DNA of 64,000 bases, taken from positions 3,472,001 through 3,536,000 of the forward strand of contig NC_064655.1 in assembly GCF_001723175.1 (NCBI RefSeq). Reading direction: 5' to 3'. Shown here piece by piece: positions 10,201 through 20,796 of the stretch. The translations under genes were made by a program, and so were the position numbers. The first letter of the stretch is position 1. Each line of letters begins with the position of its first letter. Source of the stretch: Penicillium oxalicum (taxonomy: Eukaryota > Ascomycota > Eurotiomycetes > Eurotiales > Aspergillaceae). Below the pieces are notes generated by a model. That model did no database searches and was not told the origin of the DNA. It worked only from the letters and a program-made list of their open reading frames with translations.

Positions 10201-13200
10201 GACCTTGTACTTGTCGCCGAGGAATTTGCTGATCTCGTCTGCCCATTGCTTGAAAACATTGTACGGGACGACCAGGATGGTGGCCCTGGTAGAAATGAGC
10301 CCTGGTTCCTCCGGTTCGTGCTGAATTCGGGCCGCATCGAGCTCGTAACGGACATCGATCAATCCGAGGATAATCGCCGTTTTACCGTACCCAACTTCGT
10401 CACATAGGACACCACCTCGCACCAATCGGGGCATGGTGACCTTGACCTCGGCTCGCCACGACATCAGAGGCAGAGAGGCCTCTTCTGTTTCTTCTTCAAT
10501 GAATGGCATGATTTTACTGGATTCCTGGCCGACCATCCATCTAAGAGATCGAAGTTGATCTTGTCGCAGCGTGAGCAGGAAGTTAGGTGGTTGGTAATGT
10601 TTTCTATCTTGGGTATTGTCAAGTAGGGTGAACCTTGAGTGACCAGTTCTTCCCCAGTCCTCGGTGTTGTTGACTAGTCGCCATTGGAACCCAGGAGCGG
10701 CCTGACTGTTTCGCTGGACAAGTCGGCCATAGGCTTGATGAGCCAGTGACTGTACGTTCAAAGCGACACGTATCTTAATGTTTTGATTCTCACAAATGCG
10801 CCCCAAAATCATGAATGGAGCGGGTTTGCATTTGACCGCACGTTCGTACACTGCTGCGCCTTGCGGATCTTCATATGGAGTGACTCGACCTTGCTTGTCC
10901 CGACCCCAAATGATACCGGGTACTGGTGGATCACAGGTCGGACAGTCTGGATGGCCATCATTTAGCTGTCCAGTTTGAACATTGATGGTGGCCCATGGAC
11001 TTGATGTGCGGCTGGCGATTCCTTGCACAGCCCAAGCGGCCTCTCGAAGTTCGAGCTCTGAGGTTCCGAGACGGAGTACTTGCCAATCTTCAGAGACGTT
11101 TGGGCGTGGGATGAGTGAAGCGAGACCAAATTCTGAAGGCGGTGCTGTGAGCAAGGCCAGTGAGATGTATGAGCAATAACAGTCGTCGTCTGTAAGGTAC
11201 ACAGGGGTGGCCAAGCTCAGACTTTCGTATGCAATATTGGAAGGCACTGGCTTCAATTTCACCTTAGCCGGGGCCTTGATCCACCGCCGATAGAAGGCAT
11301 TGACCTCTGACGGTTCGCTCGTCAAATCCGTTGCACGCCACTGACAGGACAGTTGGGCAATCGTGAGGCGCTTTTCGTAGCCACTGAGACGGCGATGCTC
11401 GTGTGCAAACACGCACCCATCTTTCTCCGGGGAGCCAATCTTCCTAGGATCGAGAAAGAGGTAGATGCTTTGGTCTTGTTTCTTGTACATAGACCCCATC
11501 GCTGTTCCACAGTCGGGAAGACTGTCATAAATGCCGCGAATGTCGACATCAAGCCTTTTGACCTCGTCACCACCGTCGACTTTGATCTGAGTCCACATCC
11601 TCATCTGTGATTTCTCCGCCTCGGTGATGCCGACTACTGCAGGAAAAGCAGGGACCTCTTCTCCCATGCCCAAAGTGCTCAGGGACAAGTGCTTGCTGAG
11701 GGGATCAGCAAGCTCCCACAACCCACGTAAGAGGGTGTCTTTTTTCGGGATCAGGCGTGCAATCGGTTTATCGAGAATCTCTCGGAGAAAACATCTCGCT
11801 GGCGACCACCGCGGAGCTTTGGCGAAGTAGAGCCATTGGAGCCCTTCGGGCCGAATTTGCAACTTGAGGGTAGCATATTTGCTCTCGTAGATCACTGTCC
11901 AGATATGAGAACGCTCGATGTCGAAGAACAGAACCTCATCCTCGATGGCAGATTTCACAGACTCTATGTAGTCTCCTCGCAGTGAGCCTGTGCCTTCGGA
12001 GGTCTGACTGGCCGCATTTTCACCATGTGAACCCCTTTTGGAACTGGGCATCGGGAATTGCCTGATGAACTCATCGAAGTCATCGATCTTCAAACCCCGG
12101 ATCTGGAGTCTCATCGGCAAGACATTCTTCAGGAAAGCAATGAATTCCTTCGCAGAACTTCGCTGGAGATGCGACTTTGCCAGGGACCGGTAGGCGTGCG
12201 TTGGGTTGCCTGCGCAAGAATCACACGCACGATGTCCACAAAGGGAACAGCATCTGAGCAATTCCGGATCCTTGACCATCGATTGGCCTTCGCAAGCGCA
12301 GTATTGGGCGCTCTCAGCCCCCTTCTTTATCATCTGGGAAATCACATCAGGGGACTGTGAATATTCCGGGATTTTGACTTTGACAAGGGAAGCGCCTGCG
12401 TCCTCCACGGTCAAAACACGGTCCATTTTCCTGTCCGTGATGGTTTGCGCCTCGGCTGGTTCGTCCGTGCCTTCGTCCAACACGGGGTATCCCAAAAGAA
12501 GGGCGGAAAGCATCACTGCACACACCGCGGTTGATGTCATTGCATTTCCAGCCAGATCCTGCAGGTCTCGCTGTGACTCGCTCGTAAGGTTGATTCGATG
12601 GCTAGGAAGGCCTTGCAGGGCCAGTGCCTCCAGACCGGAGATGGGGCCGCCTCGCGTACTCATGAACGGCATACCACAGGGTGTGATGCAACCAACGACT
12701 CCAGAGCTGTTGACACTCTCGTTTCCACGGTCTACGCCCTGAGAGAGATCAATGCAACGCCTGGTTTTCAAGAGAAATATTAGTCCCCCGATGATTCACA
12801 TTAGGATCAAAGACCACTCACTCTTTGAAATTGAAGTCGATATCTTGCGAAATGAGCTGAAGGAACTTCATGTCGAGAGTCTCCCACACACGCTCCGGTT
12901 GCATCGCAAACCAAGTACGCCAGTAGTGATCTGGAGGTGTCGATCCGAAGCCTCCTGGCTGTGAACGGCTGATGGGTCGCTGATCTCCCAGTTCTCTCTC
13001 CTCCCGAAACTTGGTGTGTCGCACCTGATATCTTTCCCAGCGTATGTCGCTTCTGGTTCCGGCTTCGACACGGGTAGCAATATCCTTGCGAACCTGCTCT
13101 AGGCGGCGGTCGTTCTCAGGCAACAAAAACATACCCGCAGAAGAGCTGGCTTGTCGAACGAACTTGGTCATCAAGGCGCTGAATCTCTCAGACATCTTAG

Positions 13201-14419
13201 TCGAATCGGAACCTTGTTCATCCGACGCGATGCCATCCAGACGGCGCTTGTCGATCGCGATCAGGTATCCTCTCATACGAGTTTGGGGCAAATAGTATGA
13301 TTTCGAGTCGACTTTCACATAGGCAGCACAATAATCGATGTCGGTCCAAACATCGGCAAATTTGTCCCAAGGGGCGGTGCTGACGTTCTCCAAGATGACG
13401 ATGCGTGGACGATACTTCTTTGCGTACCGGAGAAGAGCGTTGAAGGTACTGCTTGACTCGCCCTCCTCACTGAGGAGCTTACGCTTGTTGTTGATAGTGG
13501 AAAAGTCAACGCAGGCGGTTCCAGCAAGCAGAAGGTCAATGTCTCCTGGGATCGAAACAAGAGCGCCATAGGCCGTGTGACTACAGTACTGATCAGCTTC
13601 CTGCTGGCTCTGTGATTATTTAAGATAACCAAAACTTACGCGACATCGCCTCCGAGTTCCAATATATCACGGAACAGGATGGGTGGTTTAAAGTTGCGTT
13701 CAATGTAGGCCTGTTTGAATGGGACAATCTCGCAACTGAAGACATGAGACATGCGGAAAGCCTCTTCCTCACCCAGAGCTAAAAACAAGGAGTAAGGTTA
13801 GCATTCTGAATGCTGAGTTCATGACGACGTTGCTGAAACACGGGAGGCCAAGCAGAGAGAGGGGGAAAGTATATGTATCGTTCTCGTCGATGATCGAACG
13901 AGACACTCCATGCAAAGGAATAGCAAAAAAGCGCATCGAAGACGACCAGGTAAGCAGAAATGAAGAACAGTGATAGAACAACTTACCCTTTTGAAGCATT
14001 TCCATGGCAAGAATGGGGCTCTCAGTTCCCGAACACACAGTCGCAATTCGCAATGGTCGGCCATTCAAATGCTTCAAAACGTCAGCGAAGCCCAAGGACA
14101 TGGCCTTGGAAGCAATGTCCTCAAAGATGTCCTCCAAAGTATGCATTGGTGGCAGTTTGAGCGCAAGGTAACGATCGCTTTTCTCAGGGCGAGACAACCA
14201 CAGCTCAGGATTTCCAGGAGGTTCAATAAAGTCGGTGTCACTTTCAATCTCCTGAATAGAACTCGAAGAGTCGAAGCCAGTCTCGTTATCATTGTTATCA
14301 TCAGAAGGTACAGGGTTGGGGGATGGATTTTTAAAGGTGGGAGTCCTGTTGATGTCCTCCAAAGGCATGTCCGAGTGCGAAGACATGGCTTCAAACATGA
14401 AAACATCTTCTTCAGACAT
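7249..14419 (-). CDS. dnmt5: DNMT5-type DNA (cytosine-5) methyltransferase fused to RING and SNF2 ATPase
   Basis: Five exons on the minus strand: 14419-13987, 13778-13640, 13580-12822, 12760-7649 and 7573-7249, coding 2255 residues. The N-terminal part is a C5-methyltransferase: motif I VCSGTES (about 128-134), motif IV GTACVDFS with the presumed catalytic Cys214, motif VI LENV (254-257), motif VIII QTRMRGY (290-296), and motifs IX-X ending LAGNAM near 513-518. A Cys/His cluster follows (about 598-627). The SNF2 motor has Walker A GYGKT (1234-1238), a DEYT box (1573) and SGTP. A RING finger begins at Cys1963 (CDRC, later CGHSLCLDC), and the motor ends with AIGRCRRYGQ (2177-2186). This order matches DNMT5, known in Cryptococcus as an ATP-dependent maintenance CG methyltransferase. 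No chromodomain is evident. An in-frame stop precedes the chosen ATG, but an extra 5' exon remains possible. Confidence 0.93.
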
Positions 14420-16260
14420 TCTAGACAGAACATGTTAACAGCCGACATCTTGACAAGAAATTGTATTTTTTTTTCACTTGGCCAGACTTCACACATGTAA
14501 CTTTACTCACTTGAAGTAATCGATGTTGAAGCTGTAGCTAGTTGTAGGTAGGGTAAGCCTGGTCACGTGATGTGAGCGGAAGTCTTGGCAAAGGGTTTCT
14601 GTGAGAGTCACGTGGTGGTTATCGGAGCGGAAACGTTCAAGCAGTGTCGGAGAAAGGAAAATCCGAAGAGCCGAGGGCGGAGTATTTATACCCTCCGCTC
14701 CGCTCCGCGTCACGAAGCTAGTGGTGTGTCGTTGCCTGGCTCTCGTACCGCCATAGCAAACAATCACTCCGCCATGGAAAACATTTGGTCTCTACAATAT
14801 TTGTTTGTCTGTTTCTGGTCAAGTCCGGGAGACACCGGCTCAGTCATCACTCTAAAGGCCGAAAGAAATGGCCTGAAGTACTAAACAGCGTGTGTCATTA
14901 TACAATATGTCTGGACTGCCCTGGGAACTGACTGGAACCTTCCCCTCTTATTTTCTGGTCTGTGCCGACATACCATGTATCTTGCCGAGCACGCTGGCAT
15001 CCTCTTTACGACACGGAGTACAGACCTGCCTCTGGACGGTGGTTACTTGCCATACCATGAGATGGCTCAGCAAAGCATTGTATTACTCCCGGATTCTTCT
15101 CATGATTCATTTACCGGCTCGTATATCCTACCTACCATGACGTGAAGCGACTATCAAAACTCCGCATCTTTCTACCTTATTCTTTCATTGTGAATTTAAA
15201 CAAGCAGTGTGTTTTACACGGAGGGGCCATCTCGGCATATGACTCTTCATGAGAGCATAGCTATCGTCCATCATAGTCAAGCTTCGGAAAGATGTTCACA
15301 GCTTTAAGAGTGTGGGATGCAGTGATGACTTCTATTCCCTGCTTCTGGCACCTCGCATGAGTGAGAATGAGCACCAAATTCTTCTTCGTGCAAGGTCATT
15401 CATTAGGGGCGGGCAAGTAACTACCGCAGTGTTATTTGATGTTCAGCCATTTTTCGATTTTTTCAAACACTTTTACATTTCTTGAGTGTGAGGCAGACGA
15501 TGCTGAAAGATGCGCCTTACCGCTATAGACCACCTTGAACAAGAGGATGATTACCTTCAAAATTAAGGTCTCTTTCGGAGGAGCAGCCTGTCATACTAGC
15601 CGCAGTAGTATGAAATATAGCCTTTTTCATAAGTGACAATTTTCAGTAATCAATTAACGATGAAGAGTAAACTCCATGCTTTTGGTCTACGGGGCCCTTG
15701 AGTCATATTATGTTTAATTATTAGCAGAACAAGAGCCAACTCTTAAGACGGCTCATTTTAGGGGCATTCATGGAAAGCTCAACCCACCAGACGGATGATA
15801 CTGATGTTGCTACCCATCCCTGCCCGACGTAATCGAAATCTTTCTTCTATGCGGCATTGAGGCTTGCTGCAGCGCCTGAGGACCAAGAACCTTCGCATCA
15901 TGGCCTATTGCTTGGATTGAAAAGTAGCGTTACAAAATCTACCAGGCGATCGAAGTACATTGATCAATTTGGTTTTTCAAAAAAAAAAAAAATCTGTGAA
16001 TTTGAGAGTGAATTTGAGAAGAGACGAAGGCAATGCTGGTCCTTCAATAGTAGAATTTATTGTATAGGTGTGGTGTGCTGTAAGGGAATCCTGTGAAGAA
16101 ACAAAAAATGGTTTAAAACCAATGCGCCCCGTTTGCGCCAGAGTACCGATTGCCAAATGGAACAGATGAAAGAACACTCACTGATGTCCTTGACGTTGAT
16201 GCAAGACAAAAAGCCCGGTGTGACTGACTGATTTCATCACCAAAAATAGCTGAGAAAGAA
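14420..16260. other. Intergenic region upstream of the DNMT5-like gene
   Basis: I see no supported gene in this 1.8 kb. Near the DNMT5 start there are two CACGTG palindromes (14564-14569 and 14609-14614). A poly-A run lies at about 15979-15991. The right end is the 3' flank of the CstF-64 gene. Small open frames (for example 14585-14884) have no recognisable content. Confidence 0.6.
14564..14614. promoter_or_regulatory. Two CACGTG E-boxes upstream of the DNMT5-like gene
   Basis: Perfect CACGTG hexamers sit at 14564-14569 and 14609-14614, about 150-195 bp upstream of the DNMT5 start on the minus strand. The palindrome is a standard site for bHLH or Cbf1-type factors in fungi. Regulation is inferred only. 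Confidence 0.35.
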
Positions 16261-17215
16261 TTATCGCATACCGCCCTGCATCAACTGCTGACGTAACATC
16301 ATGATCTGGCTACGTTCCATTGGGGGAAGTGCATCGATTGCAGATTGTGGCATGCTGAGAACTTGTTGTAGCAACTCATCTTGGCCCGGCACCTGGGGCG
16401 GGGCAGCCTGTGGAGGTGGCGGGGGAGCATATGGACCCCCGACCACAGGAGGTGTTCCCATCTGTCCAGGGACACCATACTGCTGATATTGGGGGGCTAC
16501 CTGAGGAGGTGCTTGAGGAGTTGCTTGAGTTTGGGCAGCCTGCTCAACAATTGAACCCAGGACCTGGTACTCCACCAAATTCATGAGCAAAAGAGCCTGG
16601 AAAATAGCATAGGCAAGCTGAGGAGCCTGGCGCAGTAGTTCTGTGGCACGGATAGGATCTGCCACCGCAAGGGCTTTCATTTGTGTAAGGACATCGAGAA
16701 GCTGGTTCGGGGGAAGAGAGGCGAGTGTTTGCGAGATAGCGTTGGGGCAGTCAAGATGGGGTGGAACGTCGACGCCCGGAGGAAGAGGAGGCAGCGGAGC
16801 AGCACCAGGAATTTGTTGCATTTGTGGTACAGAGTCTTGCTCCATGGGTTGTGTTTGTTGAGAATAGTCGGCAGGCACGGAGTCCTTTTCATTGTTGTGT
16901 GGCCAGTCCACCCGAATCTTGCGACCCATAATCTCGTAGTCATTTAAATTGCGAACGGCAGAGGCTGCAGCATCGGCATCGGCAAAGTCTGCAAATCCGT
17001 AGCCCTTGGGTTTGCCAGTCTCAGGGTTCATCATCAGGCGGAATTTCGTTACTGTGCCAGCTGTGCTGAGAATATCTTTCACCTGTTCCTCGGTGAGGTC
17101 TGAGCGATGGATTAGCATACAGAATATTCTTTTGGGGGGGGGCCACTGATCCTATAGACTCACTGTAAGGGATATTCCCCAGGAAAACACTCTTGCCTGA
17201 GCGGTCGGGCGCCAT
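16261..17215 (-). CDS. rna15: Cleavage stimulation factor 64-kDa-like RNA-binding protein (CstF-64/Rna15 homologue)
   Basis: Two exons, 17215-17164 and 17099-16261, are separated by a 64-bp intron with donor GTGAGT; 296 residues. The N-terminus is a single RRM (about residues 9-85): RNP2 VFLGNI, RNP1 GYGFADF, and the family stretch NLTEEQVKDILS that is restored exactly across the intron. A hinge domain follows (about 125-205), then a Pro/Gln-rich segment and the short C-terminal helical domain (DALPPMERSQIMMLRQQL) that binds Pcf11-type partners. The protein recognises U/GU-rich RNA downstream of the poly(A) site in the nuclear 3'-end cleavage machinery. It is divergent to prohibitin-2, with only 197 bp between the two start codons, so the two promoters must overlap. 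Confidence 0.94.
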
Positions 17216-17412
17216 GATTGTGATAGTTCAGAGGTCGTGGGCGCGATGTTGCGTAGATCCGAGATTGAAGCTGTTGCGAAGCTTCGCGGAGGCGCGCAAG
17301 AAGATCGGCCGTTCTGCCGGACTTTCCGCGTGACCGCCTGTCCGTCGACCTTCTTCGTACTCCCGTCCGCATCCACTCCATCGAGAGACCGTCAAACACA
17401 AAGCCTCACAAT
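17216..17412. promoter_or_regulatory. Compact bidirectional promoter between CstF-64-like and prohibitin-2 genes
   Basis: The 197 bp between two divergent start codons must hold both leaders and core promoters. I recognise no clear TATA box. The assignment rests on gene arrangement. Confidence 0.55.
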
Positions 17413-18520
17413 ATGTCTCAGAATCAACGAGAGGCCTGGGAGCGAGTGCAGCTCATGCTGCAAAGGCGCAAGGGTGGTTTTGGAGGGCTGCCCACCGGTG
17501 GTCGCGGAGGCGGCATGGGTCTGGCTGGACTCGTTCTGTTGGGTGTCGGCAGCTGGGCCATCTCCAACTCGCTCTTCAATGGTATGTGAGCTTCTCGCGA
17601 CCGGTCCAAGCTCCTTGTGTCTAACTCTCGTGTCCAGTCGACGGTGGTCATCGTGCTATCAAGTACTCCCGTGTGGGAGGTGTGAAGAAGGAGATCTACA
17701 ACGAAGGTAGGCTACATCCATCGACGACGCCGCGAACCTTCGGACTCCTCGGCCTAACAACGTTGCAGGAACTCATTTCCGGATTCCTTGGATCGAAACT
17801 CCTATCGTATACGACGTCCGCGCAAAGCCCCGCAATATTGCTTCCTTGACGGGTACGAAGGATTTGCAGATGGTCAACATCACATGTCGTGTCCTGTCCC
17901 GCCCCCGAGTCGACGCCCTGCCACAGATCTATCGTACTCTGGGTCAAGATTTCGATGAGCGTGTCTTGCCATCGATTGTGAACGAGGTCTTGAAGAGTGT
18001 GGTTGCGCAGTTCAACGCTAGCCAGCTGATCACGCAGCGTGAGAATGTTGCCCGCCTGGTCCGGGAGAACCTGGCTCGGCGTGCAGCACGATTCAACATC
18101 GCTCTTGATGATGTTTCCTTGACGGTATGCGTGCTTCCGTACTCCCAGAATCGTCTGATCCATGACGATTGTTCTGACAAACCTTCTACTATTTAGCACT
18201 TGACCTTCTCTCCCGAGTTCACTGCTGCCGTTGAAGCCAAGCAGGTCGCTCAGCAGGATGCCCAGCGTGCTGCCTTCGTTGTCGACAAGGCTCGCCAGGA
18301 GAAGCAGGCTTTCATTGTTCGCGCTCAAGGTGAGGCTCGTTCGGCCGAGCTGATTGGTGACGCAATCAAGAAGAGCAAGAGTTACATTGAGCTCCGTAAG
18401 ATTGAGAATGCCCGCCAGATTGCTCAGATCTTACAGGAGGCCGGCGGCAAGAACAAGCTGTACCTGGATGCCCAGGGCTTGGGTCTGAATGTCAACACGC
18501 CGAACGAGGATATCAAATAA
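17413..18520 (+). CDS. phb2: Prohibitin-2 (inner-membrane prohibitin complex subunit)
   Basis: Four exons (17413-17581, 17638-17706, 17769-18124, 18197-18520) code 305 residues. A Gly-rich N-terminus leads into one membrane anchor (about residues 36-57, [15 protein letters not shown]). The SPFH/PHB domain follows ([19 protein letters not shown], then [16 protein letters not shown]) and a C-terminal coiled coil rich in Ala, Gln and Arg ([15 protein letters not shown]) used to form the ring with Phb1. The length and the [10 protein letters not shown] segment indicate Phb2 rather than Phb1. It acts as a scaffold and chaperone ring in the mitochondrial inner membrane, holding m-AAA protease and supporting cristae. 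All introns are short with consensus borders, and no irregularity is seen. Confidence 0.96.
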
Positions 18521-19024
18521 ATGAGATTAATTAGGGAGCTCGGGTAGTGAAAGTCTGTACAAATAGCTTATTTCATCGCAATGAAATGCGGTCTCTTCTC
18601 TTGAAAACATTGAACTGTCAGCCCTGTCTCCTAGTATCTACATGGATAGATTCCTGTCGAACCCGACCTGCTTCCAAGAAGTTTCTGAGTTCCAGGGTCC
18701 TTCCTCTGTGTAGCCATGCGATATATATTTCGTCCGCCATACCATCCGGGCGGGCACATTTGCGGGGCCGCGACGGCGAGCGGGCGGAGACCAGCCAGAT
18801 CCATCTTGATTCAAATGCAACCCCACTCAATAATTTTTTTCTATTCCGAATTTACAGCCTGCCCTGTGCGAGGTCTCACTGTTTTACTGAATTACATGAT
18901 ACGAGGAGAAAAGCAAGGGGAAAAAAAAAGAATCGCATACAGGTACGCGAAACTCGTTGCGTCATGTCAAAGCTAAAACCTACTGACATCAGTGCTGCAA
19001 CTGCAAAGACAGCCTAACGCCAAA
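18521..19024. other. Intergenic region between prohibitin-2 and Rmt2
   Basis: Head-to-tail spacer of 504 bp. It contains T- and A-rich stretches (around 18830 and 18925) and no supported gene. It probably holds the prohibitin-2 3' UTR and the Rmt2 promoter. Confidence 0.6.
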
Positions 19025-20314
19025 ATGTCCGACCCCACAGCAAATGACCCTCCAGTTCATTTGACAGAGATCGATGTCGACCTAGACGTTCAAGAGATCC
19101 TGCTGGCCGCTTCTCAGCATGATATCGCCAAGCTGCGCCGCCTCTGCCGAACACAATCCTCACTGCCGGATGCGGCAAATGTGAAGGATTCAGAGACAGG
19201 CTATACCCCCCTTCACGCAGCCATCGCAGCCTGCGAGCCCGACGAGGAGGATACACCGAATGGCGATTCCTCAAACGCAGACAAGGAGCTGTTGGAATCC
19301 GCCGCGGAGACCGTGAGATTCTTGCTACAGGAAGGTGCTATCTGGAATGACCTCGACAACAAGAATGAGACACCGGGATGTTTGGCGAGACGCATTGGTG
19401 CGTCGGAGTTGTACGAGTTGATTGTGGACGCTGGTGTGCGTGCAGAGATGCTGATGAACCGGTTGGACGAGTATGCGGCGCTTTCAGACGATGACGAGGA
19501 AGAGGAAGATGAAGAGGAGGAGGGCGAGGAGAAGGGGGACAAGGAGATCGATGAAACATCCGAAGAGAAGGTGGATGCGGATGAGACAGCGCCCGAGCTT
19601 GTTGATGTCGCGACGAGAGAAGCCGAAGGATCCAACGTCACGTTGGTCAACCCAGAGGTAGACAACCGAGGCTATCTTTCATCCACACTCTCCATCAACA
19701 ATGATCGCATCCTTGACTCTGATCAAAATGGAGTCATGATGCGATGGGAAAGCGACATCATGCTCAAGTCCGCCAAGGCACTGCTGCCTCGTCCGGGTCT
19801 CAAGGTTCTCAACATTGGACACGGAATGGGTATCGTCGATGGCTTCTTCCAGGACCAGTCTCCCGCCGAGCATCATATCGTGGAAGCGCACCCCTCCGTA
19901 CTGGCAGATATGAAAGCCAAAGGGTGGGATACCAAGCCTGGTGTGACCATCCACCAGGGACGCTGGCAAGACGTCCTTCCCGGCCTCGTCGGCGAGGGAG
20001 TCACATTTGATGCGATCTACTACGACACATTTGCAGAGTCGTATGCCGATTTCCGGGAATTCTTCTCAGAGCAAGTGATTGGCTTGTTGGAACAGGAGGG
20101 CAAGTGGGGATTTTTCAACGGCATGGGTGCTGATCGTCAAATCTCCTATGATGTTTACCAAAAAGTGGCCGAAATGGATTTGTTCGAGGCCGGATTCGAC
20201 GTCGAGTGGGAGGATATCCCCGTGCCCAAACTTGAGGGTGAATGGGACGGTGTGAGACGAGCCTACTGGGTGGTCGATAACTATCGATTGCCGCTGTGCC
20301 GTTTTATGGATTAA
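19025..20314 (+). CDS. rmt2: Protein arginine N5 (delta)-methyltransferase Rmt2
   Basis: Intronless, 429 residues. ATG 19025 was chosen because the conserved N-terminus begins there; a frame open from 18992 adds unrelated residues. The N-terminal third has ankyrin-like helices (YTPLHAAIAA, then AAETVRFLLQEGAIWN). A very acidic stretch of Asp/Glu follows (about residues 155-180). The C-terminal half is a SAM-dependent methyltransferase: VLNIGHGMGIVDGFFQ (motif I, about residue 260), HHIVEAHP (motif post I) and FDAIYYDTFAE. This layout is that of Rmt2, which methylates the internal nitrogen of arginine and in yeast modifies ribosomal protein L12. It is predicted in the cytosol and nucleus. The family match is strong; the substrate is inferred. 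Confidence 0.94.
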   Translation: MSDPTANDPPVHLTEIDVDLDVQEILLAASQHDIAKLRRLCRTQSSLPDAANVKDSETGYTPLHAAIAACEPDEEDTPNGDSSNADKELLESAAETVRFLLQEGAIWNDLDNKNETPGCLARRIGASELYELIVDAGVRAEMLMNRLDEYAALSDDDEEEEDEEEEGEEKGDKEIDETSEEKVDADETAPELVDVATREAEGSNVTLVNPEVDNRGYLSSTLSINNDRILDSDQNGVMMRWESDIMLKSAKALLPRPGLKVLNIGHGMGIVDGFFQDQSPAEHHIVEAHPSVLADMKAKGWDTKPGVTIHQGRWQDVLPGLVGEGVTFDAIYYDTFAESYADFREFFSEQVIGLLEQEGKWGFFNGMGADRQISYDVYQKVAEMDLFEAGFDVEWEDIPVPKLEGEWDGVRRAYWVVDNYRLPLCRFMD

Positions 20315-20796
20315 AGGGCAAGATCCCCCCTAAAGAGAGAAAAAAAATAACAGAAATCTCGACCGGGCGCCTCGGTCAGCCCCAGAATAGAATATGATAC
20401 GAGACCGAAATGCTCCACATGAGCTTTATCCCGCTCTAACTTTGGAATCACCAGAATTTGGAAACATCGCACTCGCAGGTAATTTTACCGACGATCATCG
20501 ACCTCGAATAAGGATGTCGACCGCAGCTACGAAAGACTGTAGATCTCAAGATTGATACATATACCACCTCTATTTGGTCAGCGTGGTCACTACTCAGACC
20601 TCCAGTCTCGGATCTTGGTGCGAAAATGCGTCCGAGCATCTATGGCAGATGAAGTATAGTACACAAAACGCTCAGGCAATGACTATGCAGAAGGGAAATC
20701 AAACGAGGAAAGAAAAGAAATAGACCGGCACAAACAAGTCCTGGCTTGTGAAGGGGGAAACAAAGTCAGCTGGTGGATGGTGCGGTGTGCTGAAGA
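20315..20796. other. Convergent intergenic region between rmt2 and the CSC1-like gene
   Basis: I see no gene in these 482 bp between two convergent 3' ends. It probably contains both 3' UTRs. Confidence 0.6.

Noticed and set aside
12206..12742. 178-codon frame antisense to the DNMT5-like gene
   Set aside because: It is antisense to a long, conserved exon with no recognisable protein content.
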